Notes under the pieces: model-generated
Database searches by the model: none
The model's input: the letters and a program-made list of their open reading frames with translations, nothing else
What the model was told of the DNA's origin: nothing
DNA from: Acidobacteriota bacterium
GTDB lineage: Bacteria > Acidobacteriota > Terriglobia > Versatilivoradales > Versatilivoraceae
Assembly: GCA_028875135.1 (NCBI GenBank)
Contig: JAPPFQ010000428.1
Coordinates: 1 to 16,050 of the forward strand
Length of the DNA stretch: 16,050 nt
Direction of reading: 5' to 3'
In this document: positions 7,706 to 13,885 of the stretch, one piece after another
Layout: the number at the start of each line of letters is the position of its first letter
How positions within the stretch are numbered: position 1 is the first letter of the stretch
Translations under genes and position numbers: made by a program

Positions 7706-8272
7706 CTACGGCTGCTCCGCCAGCACCCTTTCCATGACGGCCTGGACCCGCTGCAGCCAGACTTCCCCGTGTCCGTTCAAGCTCTGCACCGAGCGCCGCC
7801 CCTTGGGATCGATGAGCCAGTTCTGGGGAACCTCGCTGATGGAATGAATCTTCTCGGCCAAATCGAAGGAGCGGATCACCGGAAAGGTGTAACCGCCGGC
7901 TTGCATGTATCCCGGGACCAGTCGTGGGTCCTCGTCCAGGTTGAGAGTCAGCACCTGCAGCCCGGGGACGTTCTCGAGGGACTTGTGGAGCCTCTGCACG
8001 TAGGGCAACTCAACCCGGCAGGGGACGCACCAGGTAGCCCAGACGTTGATCAGGGTCACCTTCCCCTTCAGGTCGGACAGCCTCCAGGTCCGTCCCTCGA
8101 GGTCCTTCAGCTTGAACTCGGGCAGCGGCCGTTCGAACCTCAGCCTCTTCGAGCGGTCGGGCCGGCGGCTCTCGGCAGCTCCGGAGGGACTGGCAGCAGG
8201 GAGCAGCAGCAACAGCAACAGAACTGTCGCCGTCAGAAAGCGGAGGGTGGGGTGAGGGTGCTGAAACGTCAT
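7706..8272 (-). CDS. TlpA/ResA-like thiol:disulfide oxidoreductase
   Basis: A 188-residue exported thioredoxin-fold protein. Residues 1-33 form a Sec signal with a long leucine run ending in A-A-S-P-S-G-A-A. The mature domain has the redox motif W-C-V-P-C (81-85), preceded by L-I-N-V-W-A-T and followed by R-V-E-L-P, as in TlpA/ResA proteins. A conserved cis-proline lies in E-V-P-Q-N-W-L-I-D near 160. Such proteins work in the periplasm or outside the membrane, reducing disulfides for cytochrome c maturation or redox maintenance. The exact partner cannot be inferred because no ccm/res genes are adjacent. The ATG at 8272 is chosen because the signal peptide starts there; upstream in-frame starts would add a tail without family character. 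The ribosome-binding site is weak. A promoter candidate lies about 85 bp upstream. Confidence 0.85.
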   Translation of the reverse strand: MTFQHPHPTLRFLTATVLLLLLLLPAASPSGAAESRRPDRSKRLRFERPLPEFKLKDLEGRTWRLSDLKGKVTLINVWATWCVPCRVELPYVQRLHKSLENVPGLQVLTLNLDEDPRLVPGYMQAGGYTFPVIRSFDLAEKIHSISEVPQNWLIDPKGRRSVQSLNGHGEVWLQRVQAVMERVLAEQP

Positions 8273-8313
8273 GATCGCAGTCGACCTGGGACCGGGGTGG
8301 AGAGGTGTCTCGC

Positions 8314-8382
8314 TGGAACAGCCGGTTCCAAAGTTCCGCCAACAAAAAACTCTAGCATAAGGCTTTGTGTGCGGCTGTTCCA
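8314..8382. repeat. 11-bp perfect inverted repeat in the tlpA/arfB divergent region
   Basis: tggaacagccg (8314-8324) is repeated in inverse as cggctgttcca (8372-8382), with a 47-bp spacer that includes the candidate -10 box. A nested shorter palindrome, ggaac-N5-gttcc, covers 8315-8329. It could be a paired operator or a leader hairpin. The rest of the 321-bp gap 8273-8593 shows no supported gene. Confidence 0.4.
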
Positions 8383-8383
8383 A
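8354..8383 (-). promoter_or_regulatory. Candidate promoter for the tlpA-like gene
   Basis: On the minus strand TTGGAA (8378-8383) and TATGCT (8354-8359) are separated by 18 bp, each matching 4 of 6 consensus bases. The pair lies about 85 bp upstream of the ATG at 8272. The -35 overlaps one arm of the 11-bp inverted repeat described separately. Confidence 0.3.
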
Positions 8384-8593
8384 CCAGAAATCGTCAAGAG
8401 ACGGGTGAGCGGAGCCCACCTCCTGCATCCGTTCGGCTGCTCTGCAAAAGGGCCGGGCGAGACCGAAATCGGCTCAATAGGGTGAGAGCCCCTCTCCGAG
8501 ACTATGCGATGGACCGACCGGGTGATACTCTCCCATGAGGAACAAGCCCTGTTGTGGCTGAACGACCGAATGAGTGATTGAGGGGCGGTTGAG

Positions 8594-9034
8594 ATGGGAT
8601 CCAAGCTGCGAGACCTGCGGATTTCGCCGAGGCGTCTGCTGCCGGCCGGGCTGCTGAGTACGACATTCTCCCGCTCGGGAGGGCCGGGGGGGCAGCACGT
8701 CAACAAGGTGGAGACCAGGGTGGACCTGCGGCTGGACCTGGAAGGCGCCGCCGACGTGATTGGCAGGCCGTCGGTGGAACGCATCCGAACCAGGCTGGCG
8801 ACCCGCCTCGACCGGCAGGGCAATCTGAGGGTCGTCAGCAGCAAGCACCGCCACCAGGGTCAAAACCTGGAGGCAGCCTGGGACAGGATGGAGACTCTGA
8901 TCCGGGAGGCCCTGGCGCGTCCCCGCAAGCGCCGCCCCACCAAGCCTACCGGAGAGAGCCGCGAACGGCGTATTGCCGACAAGAAGCGTCGGGGACGGCT
9001 GAAAAAGGACCGCACCACGCCACCTGAGGAGTAA
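8594..9034 (+). CDS. arfB: ArfB-type alternative ribosome-rescue peptidyl-tRNA hydrolase
   Basis: A 146-residue class-I release-factor-like protein. The catalytic signature S-G-G-P-G-G-Q-H-V-N-K is at 28-38, with the GGQ at 32-34 that hydrolyses peptidyl-tRNA in the ribosomal P site. It lacks the codon-recognition domains of RF1/RF2 and ends in a very basic tail (R-K-R-R-P-T-K-P and K-K-R-R-G-R-L-K-K, about 110-142). In ArfB/YaeJ/ICT1 this tail enters the empty mRNA channel of stalled ribosomes. Length matches the family (about 135-150). The ATG at 8594 follows a purine-rich ggggcggttgag. It stands alone on the plus strand between minus-strand genes and convergently faces the aldolase gene with a 12-bp gap. 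Naming follows family features; I did not see tmRNA or other rescue genes here. Confidence 0.88.
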   Translation: MGSKLRDLRISPRRLLPAGLLSTTFSRSGGPGGQHVNKVETRVDLRLDLEGAADVIGRPSVERIRTRLATRLDRQGNLRVVSSKHRHQGQNLEAAWDRMETLIREALARPRKRRPTKPTGESRERRIADKKRRGRLKKDRTTPPEE

Positions 9035-9046
9035 TCGCCCCTCCTC

Positions 9047-9847
9047 TCAATCCAACCCATCCTCTAATTCGTCCGGTCTCTTCCCCCGATGGATGATGTC
9101 CGCCAGGGCGCGGGTGGTGCGGGCCGGGTCGGAACTCTGCCAGACGTTGCGCCCCAGAGCCACTCCCGCGGCTCCGCAATCCATGGCCTCCCCGACCATC
9201 TCCAGCATGTCACGGGTGGTCCCTTTCCTGGGTCCGCCGGCCACCACCACCGGCACCGGACAGAAGGCCACCAGCTTTTCGAAGGTCCGGGGGTCGCCCG
9301 TATAGGAGGTCTTGACGATGTCGGCGCCCAGCTCGGCCCCGGCGCGAGCGGCCAGCAACTCGGCCTCGGCGCCCCGCTGCTTCAGCAACTCCTCGGTCGG
9401 GTACATCATGGCCAGCAGAGGGAGGCTCCAGCGCTGGCACTCCTCGGCCACCTGGCGGAAGTTGTCGAGCATGTGCCTCTCGTGGGGAGAGCCCACCATG
9501 ACCTGAACCGAAATGGCGTCGTCGGCCTGCCTAAGGGCGTACTCCACGCTGCCGATCAGGGTGAGGTCGTTTTCGCCGGTGATGATATTGCTCAGATTGA
9601 AGACCGAGCCGCAGCGGTTCGCGTACTCCGGGTAGAGGTTCCCCGCCATTCCCGCGTTGAAGATGACGGCGTCGGCCCCTCCGGCCACCACTCGCCGCAC
9701 CGTTTCACGGGGGTCCTCGATGCCCGCCATGGGGCCCAGGATGACACCGTGGTCCAGGGGGATCATCACCGTTTTGCCGGTACCGGGATTGACAATGCGG
9801 TCATAGCGGACCTTCTTGCCCACGTCGACGGTTCGTTCCTTGCTCAT
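9047..9847 (-). CDS. Class I aldolase, DhnA/FbaB-LsrF type
   Basis: A 266-residue TIM-barrel aldolase of the DhnA group (archaeal-type fructose-bisphosphate aldolase, LsrF, ADH synthase). P-L-D-H-G-V (30-35) places the acidic residue at the end of the first strands. A-D-I-V-K-T (175-180) contains the Schiff-base lysine K179. V-A-G-G-P-R (202-207) and G-V-A-L-G-R-N (228-234) form the phosphate-binding end of the barrel. The enzyme should cleave or form a carbon-carbon bond in a phosphorylated sugar via an imine intermediate. The ATG at 9847 follows ggaaggggg and overlaps the stop of the upstream PfkB kinase by ATGA, so the two are translationally coupled. A kinase-aldolase pair implies phosphorylation then cleavage of one sugar, but which sugar is not visible. 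Confidence 0.85.
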   Translation of the reverse strand: MSKERTVDVGKKVRYDRIVNPGTGKTVMIPLDHGVILGPMAGIEDPRETVRRVVAGGADAVIFNAGMAGNLYPEYANRCGSVFNLSNIITGENDLTLIGSVEYALRQADDAISVQVMVGSPHERHMLDNFRQVAEECQRWSLPLLAMMYPTEELLKQRGAEAELLAARAGAELGADIVKTSYTGDPRTFEKLVAFCPVPVVVAGGPRKGTTRDMLEMVGEAMDCGAAGVALGRNVWQSSDPARTTRALADIIHRGKRPDELEDGLD

Positions 9848-10791
9848 GGCTGGCCCCCTTCCGGCCCATCCGTCTGAAAGTAGCTTGAATTCCGCTCCCG
9901 GAGAAATCGAAGGGCCTGTTGCCGATCGGGAATGCCGGTTCGCCCCCCCAGCCGCGTGCACTTGATGGCGGCCACCGCCGAGGCGAATTCGACGGTCTTC
10001 ATCAGCTCCCACCGCTGCAACATGCCGTAGATATAGGCCCCGTGAAAGACATCGCCCGCGCCGGTGGTATCCACCACCTCCACCGGAAAGGCCGGATGGT
10101 GAAACCTCTGCCCCTCGGCCTGCCCGCGGCAGCCCTGTTCCCCCAGGGTGACCACCACCACCGAAGGACCGTAGTCCAGCAGGCGGTCGATGGCCCGGTC
10201 CGGGTCTTCCGTTTTGGCAAAGGAGCCGGCAAAGGCCAGCGAGGCGATCAGGACATCGGTCCGCCGCAGCACCTCGGAGATGTCGCCTTCCAGGGCCAGC
10301 ACGTCGGCATCCAGCACCACCGGCACCCCTGCCCGCCGGGCCCGCCCGGCGGCTGCCAGCGCCGCCGCCCGGTGAACGCCGTCCAGGTGCAGGACCCTGG
10401 CCTGCTCGATCAACCCCGGGGGCAACTGCGACGGCAGCAACTCGCTGAAGGTGGGCACACAGGCCAGAATGCTGCGCTGCCCGGTGGATCGGTCCACCAG
10501 CACCACCGAGGCCTGGGAGAGCGCGCCGGGCTCCACCATCAGGTTCCGGGTGTCGACCCCGTATCGGTCCAGTTCCCTGCGAATAGAGTTGCCGAAGGCG
10601 TCGTCACCGACCTTGCCAGCGCAGGCCACCGAGCACCCCAGCCGGGCAAGGGTGACCAGGGCGGTGGCCACCTCGCCGCCTCCCTGCTGCCGGGTCTCCA
10701 ACATGCGGAGTTCCTCGTCCGGCCCCGGCATGTGCGGCACCACACCCAGCAGGTCAAAGCAGCAACACCCCAATCCCACCACGTCAACCAT
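9844..10791 (-). CDS. PfkB-family carbohydrate kinase
   Basis: A 315-residue ribokinase/PfkB-type kinase of normal length. The N-terminus has G-L-G followed by an unusual run of three cysteines (C9-C11) and F-D-L-L. G-G-G-E-V-A-T-A-L (37-45) is the substrate-binding glycine motif, and G-K-V-G-D-D-A-F-G (59-67) follows. The C-terminal PfkB signature D-T-T-G-A-G-D (241-247) supplies the anion hole and the catalytic base D247. It phosphorylates a sugar or sugar derivative with ATP in the cytoplasm; the substrate is not predictable from these motifs. Its stop overlaps the start of the class I aldolase (ATGA), so the two form a bicistron. I chose the ATG at 10791 because the longer frame upstream merely reads through the heptad repeats and has no family similarity. 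Confidence 0.87.
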   Translation of the reverse strand: MVDVVGLGCCCFDLLGVVPHMPGPDEELRMLETRQQGGGEVATALVTLARLGCSVACAGKVGDDAFGNSIRRELDRYGVDTRNLMVEPGALSQASVVLVDRSTGQRSILACVPTFSELLPSQLPPGLIEQARVLHLDGVHRAAALAAAGRARRAGVPVVLDADVLALEGDISEVLRRTDVLIASLAFAGSFAKTEDPDRAIDRLLDYGPSVVVVTLGEQGCRGQAEGQRFHHPAFPVEVVDTTGAGDVFHGAYIYGMLQRWELMKTVEFASAVAAIKCTRLGGRTGIPDRQQALRFLRERNSSYFQTDGPEGGQP

Positions 10792-10800
10792 CACGCCTCG

Positions 10801-10925
10801 GGAAGTTTGAAGTTTGAAGGATGAAGTTTGAAGGGGGAAGGATAAAGCTAGAAGTAACGCATACGTCCTCTCCGGCAAATCCGACTTCACCCGTCCTCTT
10901 TCTCCCTTCAAACTTCAAACTTCTG
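10801..10925. repeat. Heptad repeat patch with 19-bp perfect inverted repeat
   Basis: Units of GAAGTTT or close variants recur about six times in 10802-10843. An inverted block (CAAACTT units) lies at 10905-10923. gaagtttgaagtttgaagg (10802-10820) is the exact reverse complement of 10905-10923, with an 84-bp spacer. The spacer includes one copy of a 16-bp dispersed repeat (10874-10889). The patch fills the gap between vapC and pfkB and would fold into a long hairpin in either transcript. It marks the boundary between the accessory island and the sugar operon. Confidence 0.75.
10874..10889. repeat. Direct repeat, copy 1 of 2
   Basis: ggcaaatccgacttca is identical to 11521-11536. Both copies are preceded by cgtcct, here with a 4-bp insertion between the two parts. 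The copies are 647 bp apart on either side of vapC and the antitoxin coding tail. Confidence 0.7.
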
Positions 10926-10932
10926 ACCTACC

Positions 10933-11313
10933 CTAGGCGCTCATCGTTCGTATCCCATAGTGGGGGATTCGAATGTCCCGGGTGACGAGGATCAGTCCCT
11001 CCACCTGAGCTTGCGCGACCAGCATTCGGTCGAAGGGGTCTCCGTGATGCGGCGGAAGTGCACCCGCCTGCTCCGCGTGAAGAAAGGTGAGATTCAGAGG
11101 GATGAAGTCTTGTTCCTTGACCGTCGCTTCCAGATTGTCAGGAGCCTTCAGCTTCCCCAGCGCCCGCTTGACGGCGATCTCCCAGCCACTGACCGAGCTG
11201 ACAAAAACCTCGTTCTGTTGGCTCCCAATGGATTGAAAAGCGTCCCTGTGTAGTTCATGGGGGTCGGTCAACCACCATAGGACGGTGTGAGTATCCAGCA
11301 GTAGACGCGCCAC
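10933..11313 (-). CDS. vapC: VapC-family PIN-domain toxin (ribonuclease)
   Basis: A 126-residue PIN-domain protein of typical VapC size. The acidic active-site set is complete: D7 in L-L-L-D-T-H, E45 in S-G-W-E-I-A, D92 and D95 in H-G-D-P-F-D-R-M-L-V-A-Q-A, and D113 in V-T-R-D. VapC toxins are magnesium-dependent endoribonucleases that cut tRNA or rRNA and are held in check by a cognate antitoxin. The start is a GTG whose G is the last base of the antitoxin's TAG stop (TAGTG), implying translational coupling. No ATG gives a full PIN fold. The preceding antitoxin gene looks N-terminally altered, so autoregulation of this pair may be lost although the toxin itself looks intact. A repeat patch follows its stop. 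Confidence 0.9.
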   Translation of the reverse strand: MARLLLDTHTVLWWLTDPHELHRDAFQSIGSQQNEVFVSSVSGWEIAVKRALGKLKAPDNLEATVKEQDFIPLNLTFLHAEQAGALPPHHGDPFDRMLVAQAQVEGLILVTRDIRIPHYGIRTMSA

Positions 11314-11537
11314 TATTCGTCTTCGTCCGGAAAGATCTTGGAGTTGTAGAACGAATCGATCACTTCCTGGGGAGTCTCGTCAAAATCCGGAGCAATCCAG
11401 ATCTGTCCCTTCAGCACCCCAGCTTTGCGCTTGATCTTCCGCTCACGGTAGGGCACCAGGCGCAGAAGAGGCGCGCCGGCCTTGGCAATGGTGCGCTTGG
11501 CATACTCAAACGCTCGTCCTGGCAAATCCGACTTCAT
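11313..11537 (-). CDS. Phd-like antitoxin with replaced N-terminus
   Basis: A 74-residue protein coupled to vapC by a one-base overlap. Residues from about 16 onward look like the C-terminal half of a Phd/YefM-type antitoxin. They include a conserved A-K-A-G-A-P-L-L-R-L-V-P-Y segment and a tail L-K-G-Q-I-W-I-A-P-D-F-D-E-T-P-Q-E-V-I-D-S-F that normally wraps the VapC active site. The N-terminal 25-30 residues of a normal Phd fold, which contact DNA, are missing. In their place is M-K-S-D-L-P-G-R-A, encoded by a copy of the dispersed repeat 11521-11536. Alternative starts at 11546 (ATG) or 11594 (overlapping the HIRAN gene) do not restore the fold. It may still neutralise VapC but probably cannot repress its promoter (inference). 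It could equally be a decaying gene. Confidence 0.6.
   Translation of the reverse strand: MKSDLPGRAFEYAKRTIAKAGAPLLRLVPYRERKIKRKAGVLKGQIWIAPDFDETPQEVIDSFYNSKIFPDEDE
11521..11536. repeat. Direct repeat, copy 2 of 2 (inside antitoxin start)
   Basis: ggcaaatccgacttca, identical to 10874-10889 and preceded by the same cgtcct. On the minus strand it forms the first codons of the antitoxin (M-K-S-D-L-P). An exact 16-base match 647 bp away is very unlikely by chance. Confidence 0.7.
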
Positions 11538-11547
11538 CGTTCCCATG

Positions 11548-12288
11548 TCATAATGCGACCAGCGGCATAAAATCTTCGCTTGCCATGGGTTCATGCTTGT
11601 CCCAACGGCCGCGCATCTCCACTAACACGCGCTGTTTTGACGGGGCGGGCTGTGGATTGACCCGCACGACATGCGCCGAATAGTTTGCGGTTTCGGCCAT
11701 TGCCGCCGTCAGATCGGTCACGAGATAGCGCGGCGTCCAGCCGATCATATGGTAGTCCGTCGTCTGCACCTGTACCGCCAACGTTGTCGCCGGATTGGTC
11801 AACTCCAGTGTGACATACAGGTCTTCTCCCGCCTTGAGGCGGCCAATCCGTTCCTGTGCCCGTGGATTGGCGTGTCGCCAGCCGTGCAGAAAGAAACGGC
11901 AATCGAAACTGCCATCCGCATGCTTCACGAGTTTCGGGAAGACCTCGTATGAGTCCGTCACCCGAGTACCACCGTTTACCGACAGAATCTCGAATGGATT
12001 CGCATTCTCTGGAAGGTCAAGGTTACGCAGGTAGCCTGAGCGGTCTGGCCTCCCCGCCGCAATGACTCGGTTACTGAATAACGGAAAAAGCTCTGAAGAC
12101 TGATAGTCTTGTTCCAACTCGGGAAACTCGATCAACGGAGGAAACCCTGCCTCTTGCTGCGCCCGTTTCGCACCACCCGTATATCGGAAGTGATAGAACG
12201 GATGTCTGACATCCAGCCGACCGATCGGGAACCATTGTCGACTCCCTGCTTTGTCCTGCCACGCCAGGAACAAGGTTTTCTCGCTCAT
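11548..12288 (-). CDS. HipA N-subdomain (HipS-like) plus HIRAN domain protein
   Basis: A 246-residue protein in two parts. Residues about 5-118 resemble the N-terminal subdomain of HipA. They show G-R-L-D-V, F-R-Y near 34, F-P-P-L-I-E-F-P, then L-F-P-L-F-S-N-R-V (67-75), and N-P-F-E-I-L followed by G-G (97-107). Residues about 130-215 resemble a HIRAN domain, with L-K-A-G-E-D-L-Y-V-T-L-E-L-T-N-P, A-V-Q-V-Q and M-I-G-W-T-P-R-Y-L-V. HIRAN domains bind DNA ends or stalled-fork structures in other proteins. The ATG overlaps the stop of the HipA-like kinase gene (ATGA), so the two are expected to be made together. In HipBST systems the small HipS subunit restrains the kinase; a similar role here is inference. 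Domain calls are by eye and lack a profile search. Confidence 0.65.
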   Translation of the reverse strand: MSEKTLFLAWQDKAGSRQWFPIGRLDVRHPFYHFRYTGGAKRAQQEAGFPPLIEFPELEQDYQSSELFPLFSNRVIAAGRPDRSGYLRNLDLPENANPFEILSVNGGTRVTDSYEVFPKLVKHADGSFDCRFFLHGWRHANPRAQERIGRLKAGEDLYVTLELTNPATTLAVQVQTTDYHMIGWTPRYLVTDLTAAMAETANYSAHVVRVNPQPAPSKQRVLVEMRGRWDKHEPMASEDFMPLVAL

Positions 12289-13175
12289 CGGAACAACTCC
12301 CGTAACTCCTTATAATTATAGCGCATTAGTGCGAGAGCAAAAATCTGCGAGGAGGGTGTTATCCAGTCAGAAGGAACACGCTCGATAATTTGACGAAAAT
12401 CAGCTTCGTCGACCCGTTCAAGCTTTCGGCTCGCTCGGCGGAAAAGGTCCGGATACTTGCGAACCGCCCGCCTTACCAAATCCAGAGGACTCGGGCCGTG
12501 CCGTTCCTCCTCCGACCAGTAAACCGCACCGCGTCCTCTTTCAGCATAGTTGCCCACCCGATTCTCTGCCAACAGCATGTCACGGCGCACATCCAGAAGC
12601 TCCCGACCTAACGACGAAGCGTGATCATATGATGGCGCAAGGAAACCCCTCCAGCGGTTGCCCGTGCGTTTTAGGAGAATGCCCCAGTTCTCGTGATGAC
12701 GATCGGTGTTGCCAATCAATGCATCCAGCATCAAGTACTCTGCCATGCAGCTCTTGGCTAGCCGTACAGCATTGGGTGCAGGGAAAACGCGGTCCATTAC
12801 CCGCCAGATATTCGCCAGGGTATGACTCGCCTGACCAAATTCCCTCTCGGGGTCGTAACCGTGAACGACAATCGCCAACATCTGGTTGCCGTGGACCAGT
12901 GTTCGGCCGCCACGGGCAAACGATTCCGTTACTGATCCTTGCATTCCTTCAAATTCAGCCAATTCTACCTTCGCACTTTGAATTCCCAGCAATCCAGCGA
13001 CCTCGGCAGCGACCTTCTCAGCCCAGTGCTGACCGGTGTTGGGTTGGGGGTATTTGAAGAGCCAGACTGCTGAGTCTTCGGTCTGACGATACCAGAACTT
13101 TCTCTTGCTCCCCATTTCCTCGGGCTCAAGGACCCATTCCGGTCGCACATCAATGATTGGATAGGGATCAGACAT
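12285..13175 (-). CDS. HipA-like Ser/Thr kinase without the N-subdomain
   Basis: A 296-residue protein with a HipA C-terminal-type kinase fold. The N-lobe starts with M-G-S-K-R-K-F-W-Y-R (21-30). Its likely ATP-binding lysine is K41 in W-L-F-K-Y-P, and a helix E-K-V-A-A-E-V-A-G-L-L-G-I (53-65) carries the partner glutamate. The catalytic loop is G-N-T-D-R-H-H-E-N-W-G (155-165) with D158. The metal-binding aspartate is D184 in S-Y-D-H-A-S-S-L-G. HipA kinases phosphorylate translation factors such as aminoacyl-tRNA synthetases and arrest growth. This protein lacks the usual HipA N-subdomain, which instead seems to be encoded by the next gene, overlapping by ATGA. The ATG at 13175 is preferred over a TTG at 13193; no strong Shine-Dalgarno is seen at either. 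No HipB-type HTH gene is adjacent. Confidence 0.8.
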   Translation of the reverse strand: MSDPYPIIDVRPEWVLEPEEMGSKRKFWYRQTEDSAVWLFKYPQPNTGQHWAEKVAAEVAGLLGIQSAKVELAEFEGMQGSVTESFARGGRTLVHGNQMLAIVVHGYDPEREFGQASHTLANIWRVMDRVFPAPNAVRLAKSCMAEYLMLDALIGNTDRHHENWGILLKRTGNRWRGFLAPSYDHASSLGRELLDVRRDMLLAENRVGNYAERGRGAVYWSEEERHGPSPLDLVRRAVRKYPDLFRRASRKLERVDEADFRQIIERVPSDWITPSSQIFALALMRYNYKELRELFR

Positions 13176-13429
13176 GACGATCAGCTTGCACAAATTAACT
13201 TATGCCGCTCCGTCTACGTCGATGAAGGGGCAGCCTGAAGTCCTTGTTGTCGGCAAAGTTGGAACTGACCCGCCGGGTAGCCGCAGCACTCCCGAGGCGC
13301 TTTTCCAGCGTCTCGATGTGTTCAGGCTGAAGCAAAGGTTACTATCAGGCGGGAACGCCGACTGCTGCACGGAGACCAATTCCCTCTGACTCCACGGGCA
13401 CCCGGGGCAGCTACTTCCCTAACAACTGC
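13176..13429. other. Gap between DUF262 fragment and kinase; possible gene remnant
   Basis: About 250 bp without a recognised gene. On the minus strand a 46-codon open stretch (13195-13335, TTG-initiated at best) contains E-H-I-E-T-L-E-K-R-L-G and S-N-F-A-D-N-K-D-F-R-L-P. It reads like protein but matches no family I recognise. Two adjacent stop codons (TAG TAA) and an in-frame TGA precede it. It may be the eroded end of an earlier gene. No terminator is evident. Confidence 0.3.
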
Positions 13430-13840
13430 TTAATCCTTGCCTTTAAACGCTCCCTCCTCGCCCCGTTTGTACGGCAGCCTCCAGGCCATGCTTCCGCGCA
13501 GACCAATGTTTAGTGCAGTTAGTCGTTGCTGTCCATCCAGCACTGCGGTCAGCGGTTGATTCGGTATTGGAGGTGGAGGTAATGGCGGGCAATGCGGTTT
13601 GTCTTGCTCATGGTAATCGAGAACAAAATCGTAAAACTTGTACTTGTACTGGTTGCTGTTTTCTGGCGCGACCTGCCAGTATAGGAAGGTGCCAATAGGA
13701 TAACCCTGCATGAGGCTGTCGAAGAGCCGACAAATTTTCTCAGCTCGCCAGACGAACTCGCGTTGGATGGCTGGCAGCACAAATTTATGGTGGTGGATTG
13801 CATCAAGGGTTCTTCGGATGGTGCCTCCGGTTTGATACAT
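13430..13840 (-). pseudogene. DUF262 (GmrSD N-terminal-type) protein, truncated
   Basis: Only 136 residues remain of a family normally several hundred long. The ATG at 13840 has a strong aggagag ribosome-binding site. The ParB-like DUF262 core motifs are present: L-P-A-I-Q-R-E-F-V-W (22-31), L-F-D-S-L-M-Q-G-Y-P-I-G-T-F-L (39-53) and the nucleotide-binding-type L-D-G-Q-Q-R-L-T-A-L (101-110). The frame ends shortly after, at L-P-Y-K-R-G-E-E-G-A-F-K-G-K-D, where full-length homologues continue. No HNH/DUF1524 nuclease half follows. DUF262 proteins act in defence against modified phage DNA (type IV-like GmrSD, BrxU) and need the C-terminal half. It is therefore probably a remnant, although a short stand-alone domain cannot be excluded. 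It lies 45 bp downstream of the PD-(D/E)XK gene on the same strand. Confidence 0.65.
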
Positions 13841-13885
13841 GATGTCTCTCCTAAGCGATTCGTTTTCTCAATAGCTTCATCGCCG

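Noticed and set aside
6310..7737. Plus-strand open frame of 475 codons over the ManD-like gene
   Set aside because: Antisense to the enolase-superfamily gene, which has all metal ligands and a perfect ribosome-binding site; no motifs in the plus-strand reading.
8200..8225. CAG/CAA triplet run
   Set aside because: It is the poly-leucine core of the TlpA-like signal peptide read on the other strand, not an independent microsatellite feature.
8504..8581. Possible 25-residue leader peptide before arfB
   Set aside because: An ATG-to-TGA frame ending 12 bp before arfB, but with no ribosome-binding site, no regulatory codon run and no attenuator hairpin after it.
9848..10012. N-terminal extension of the aldolase frame
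   Set aside because: It overlaps coding sequence of the kinase in another frame; the ATG at 9847 has a ribosome-binding site and starts the family-like sequence.
10792..10911. N-terminal extension of the PfkB kinase frame
   Set aside because: The added 40 codons come from the heptad repeats and the dispersed repeat; kinase homology starts at the ATG at 10791.
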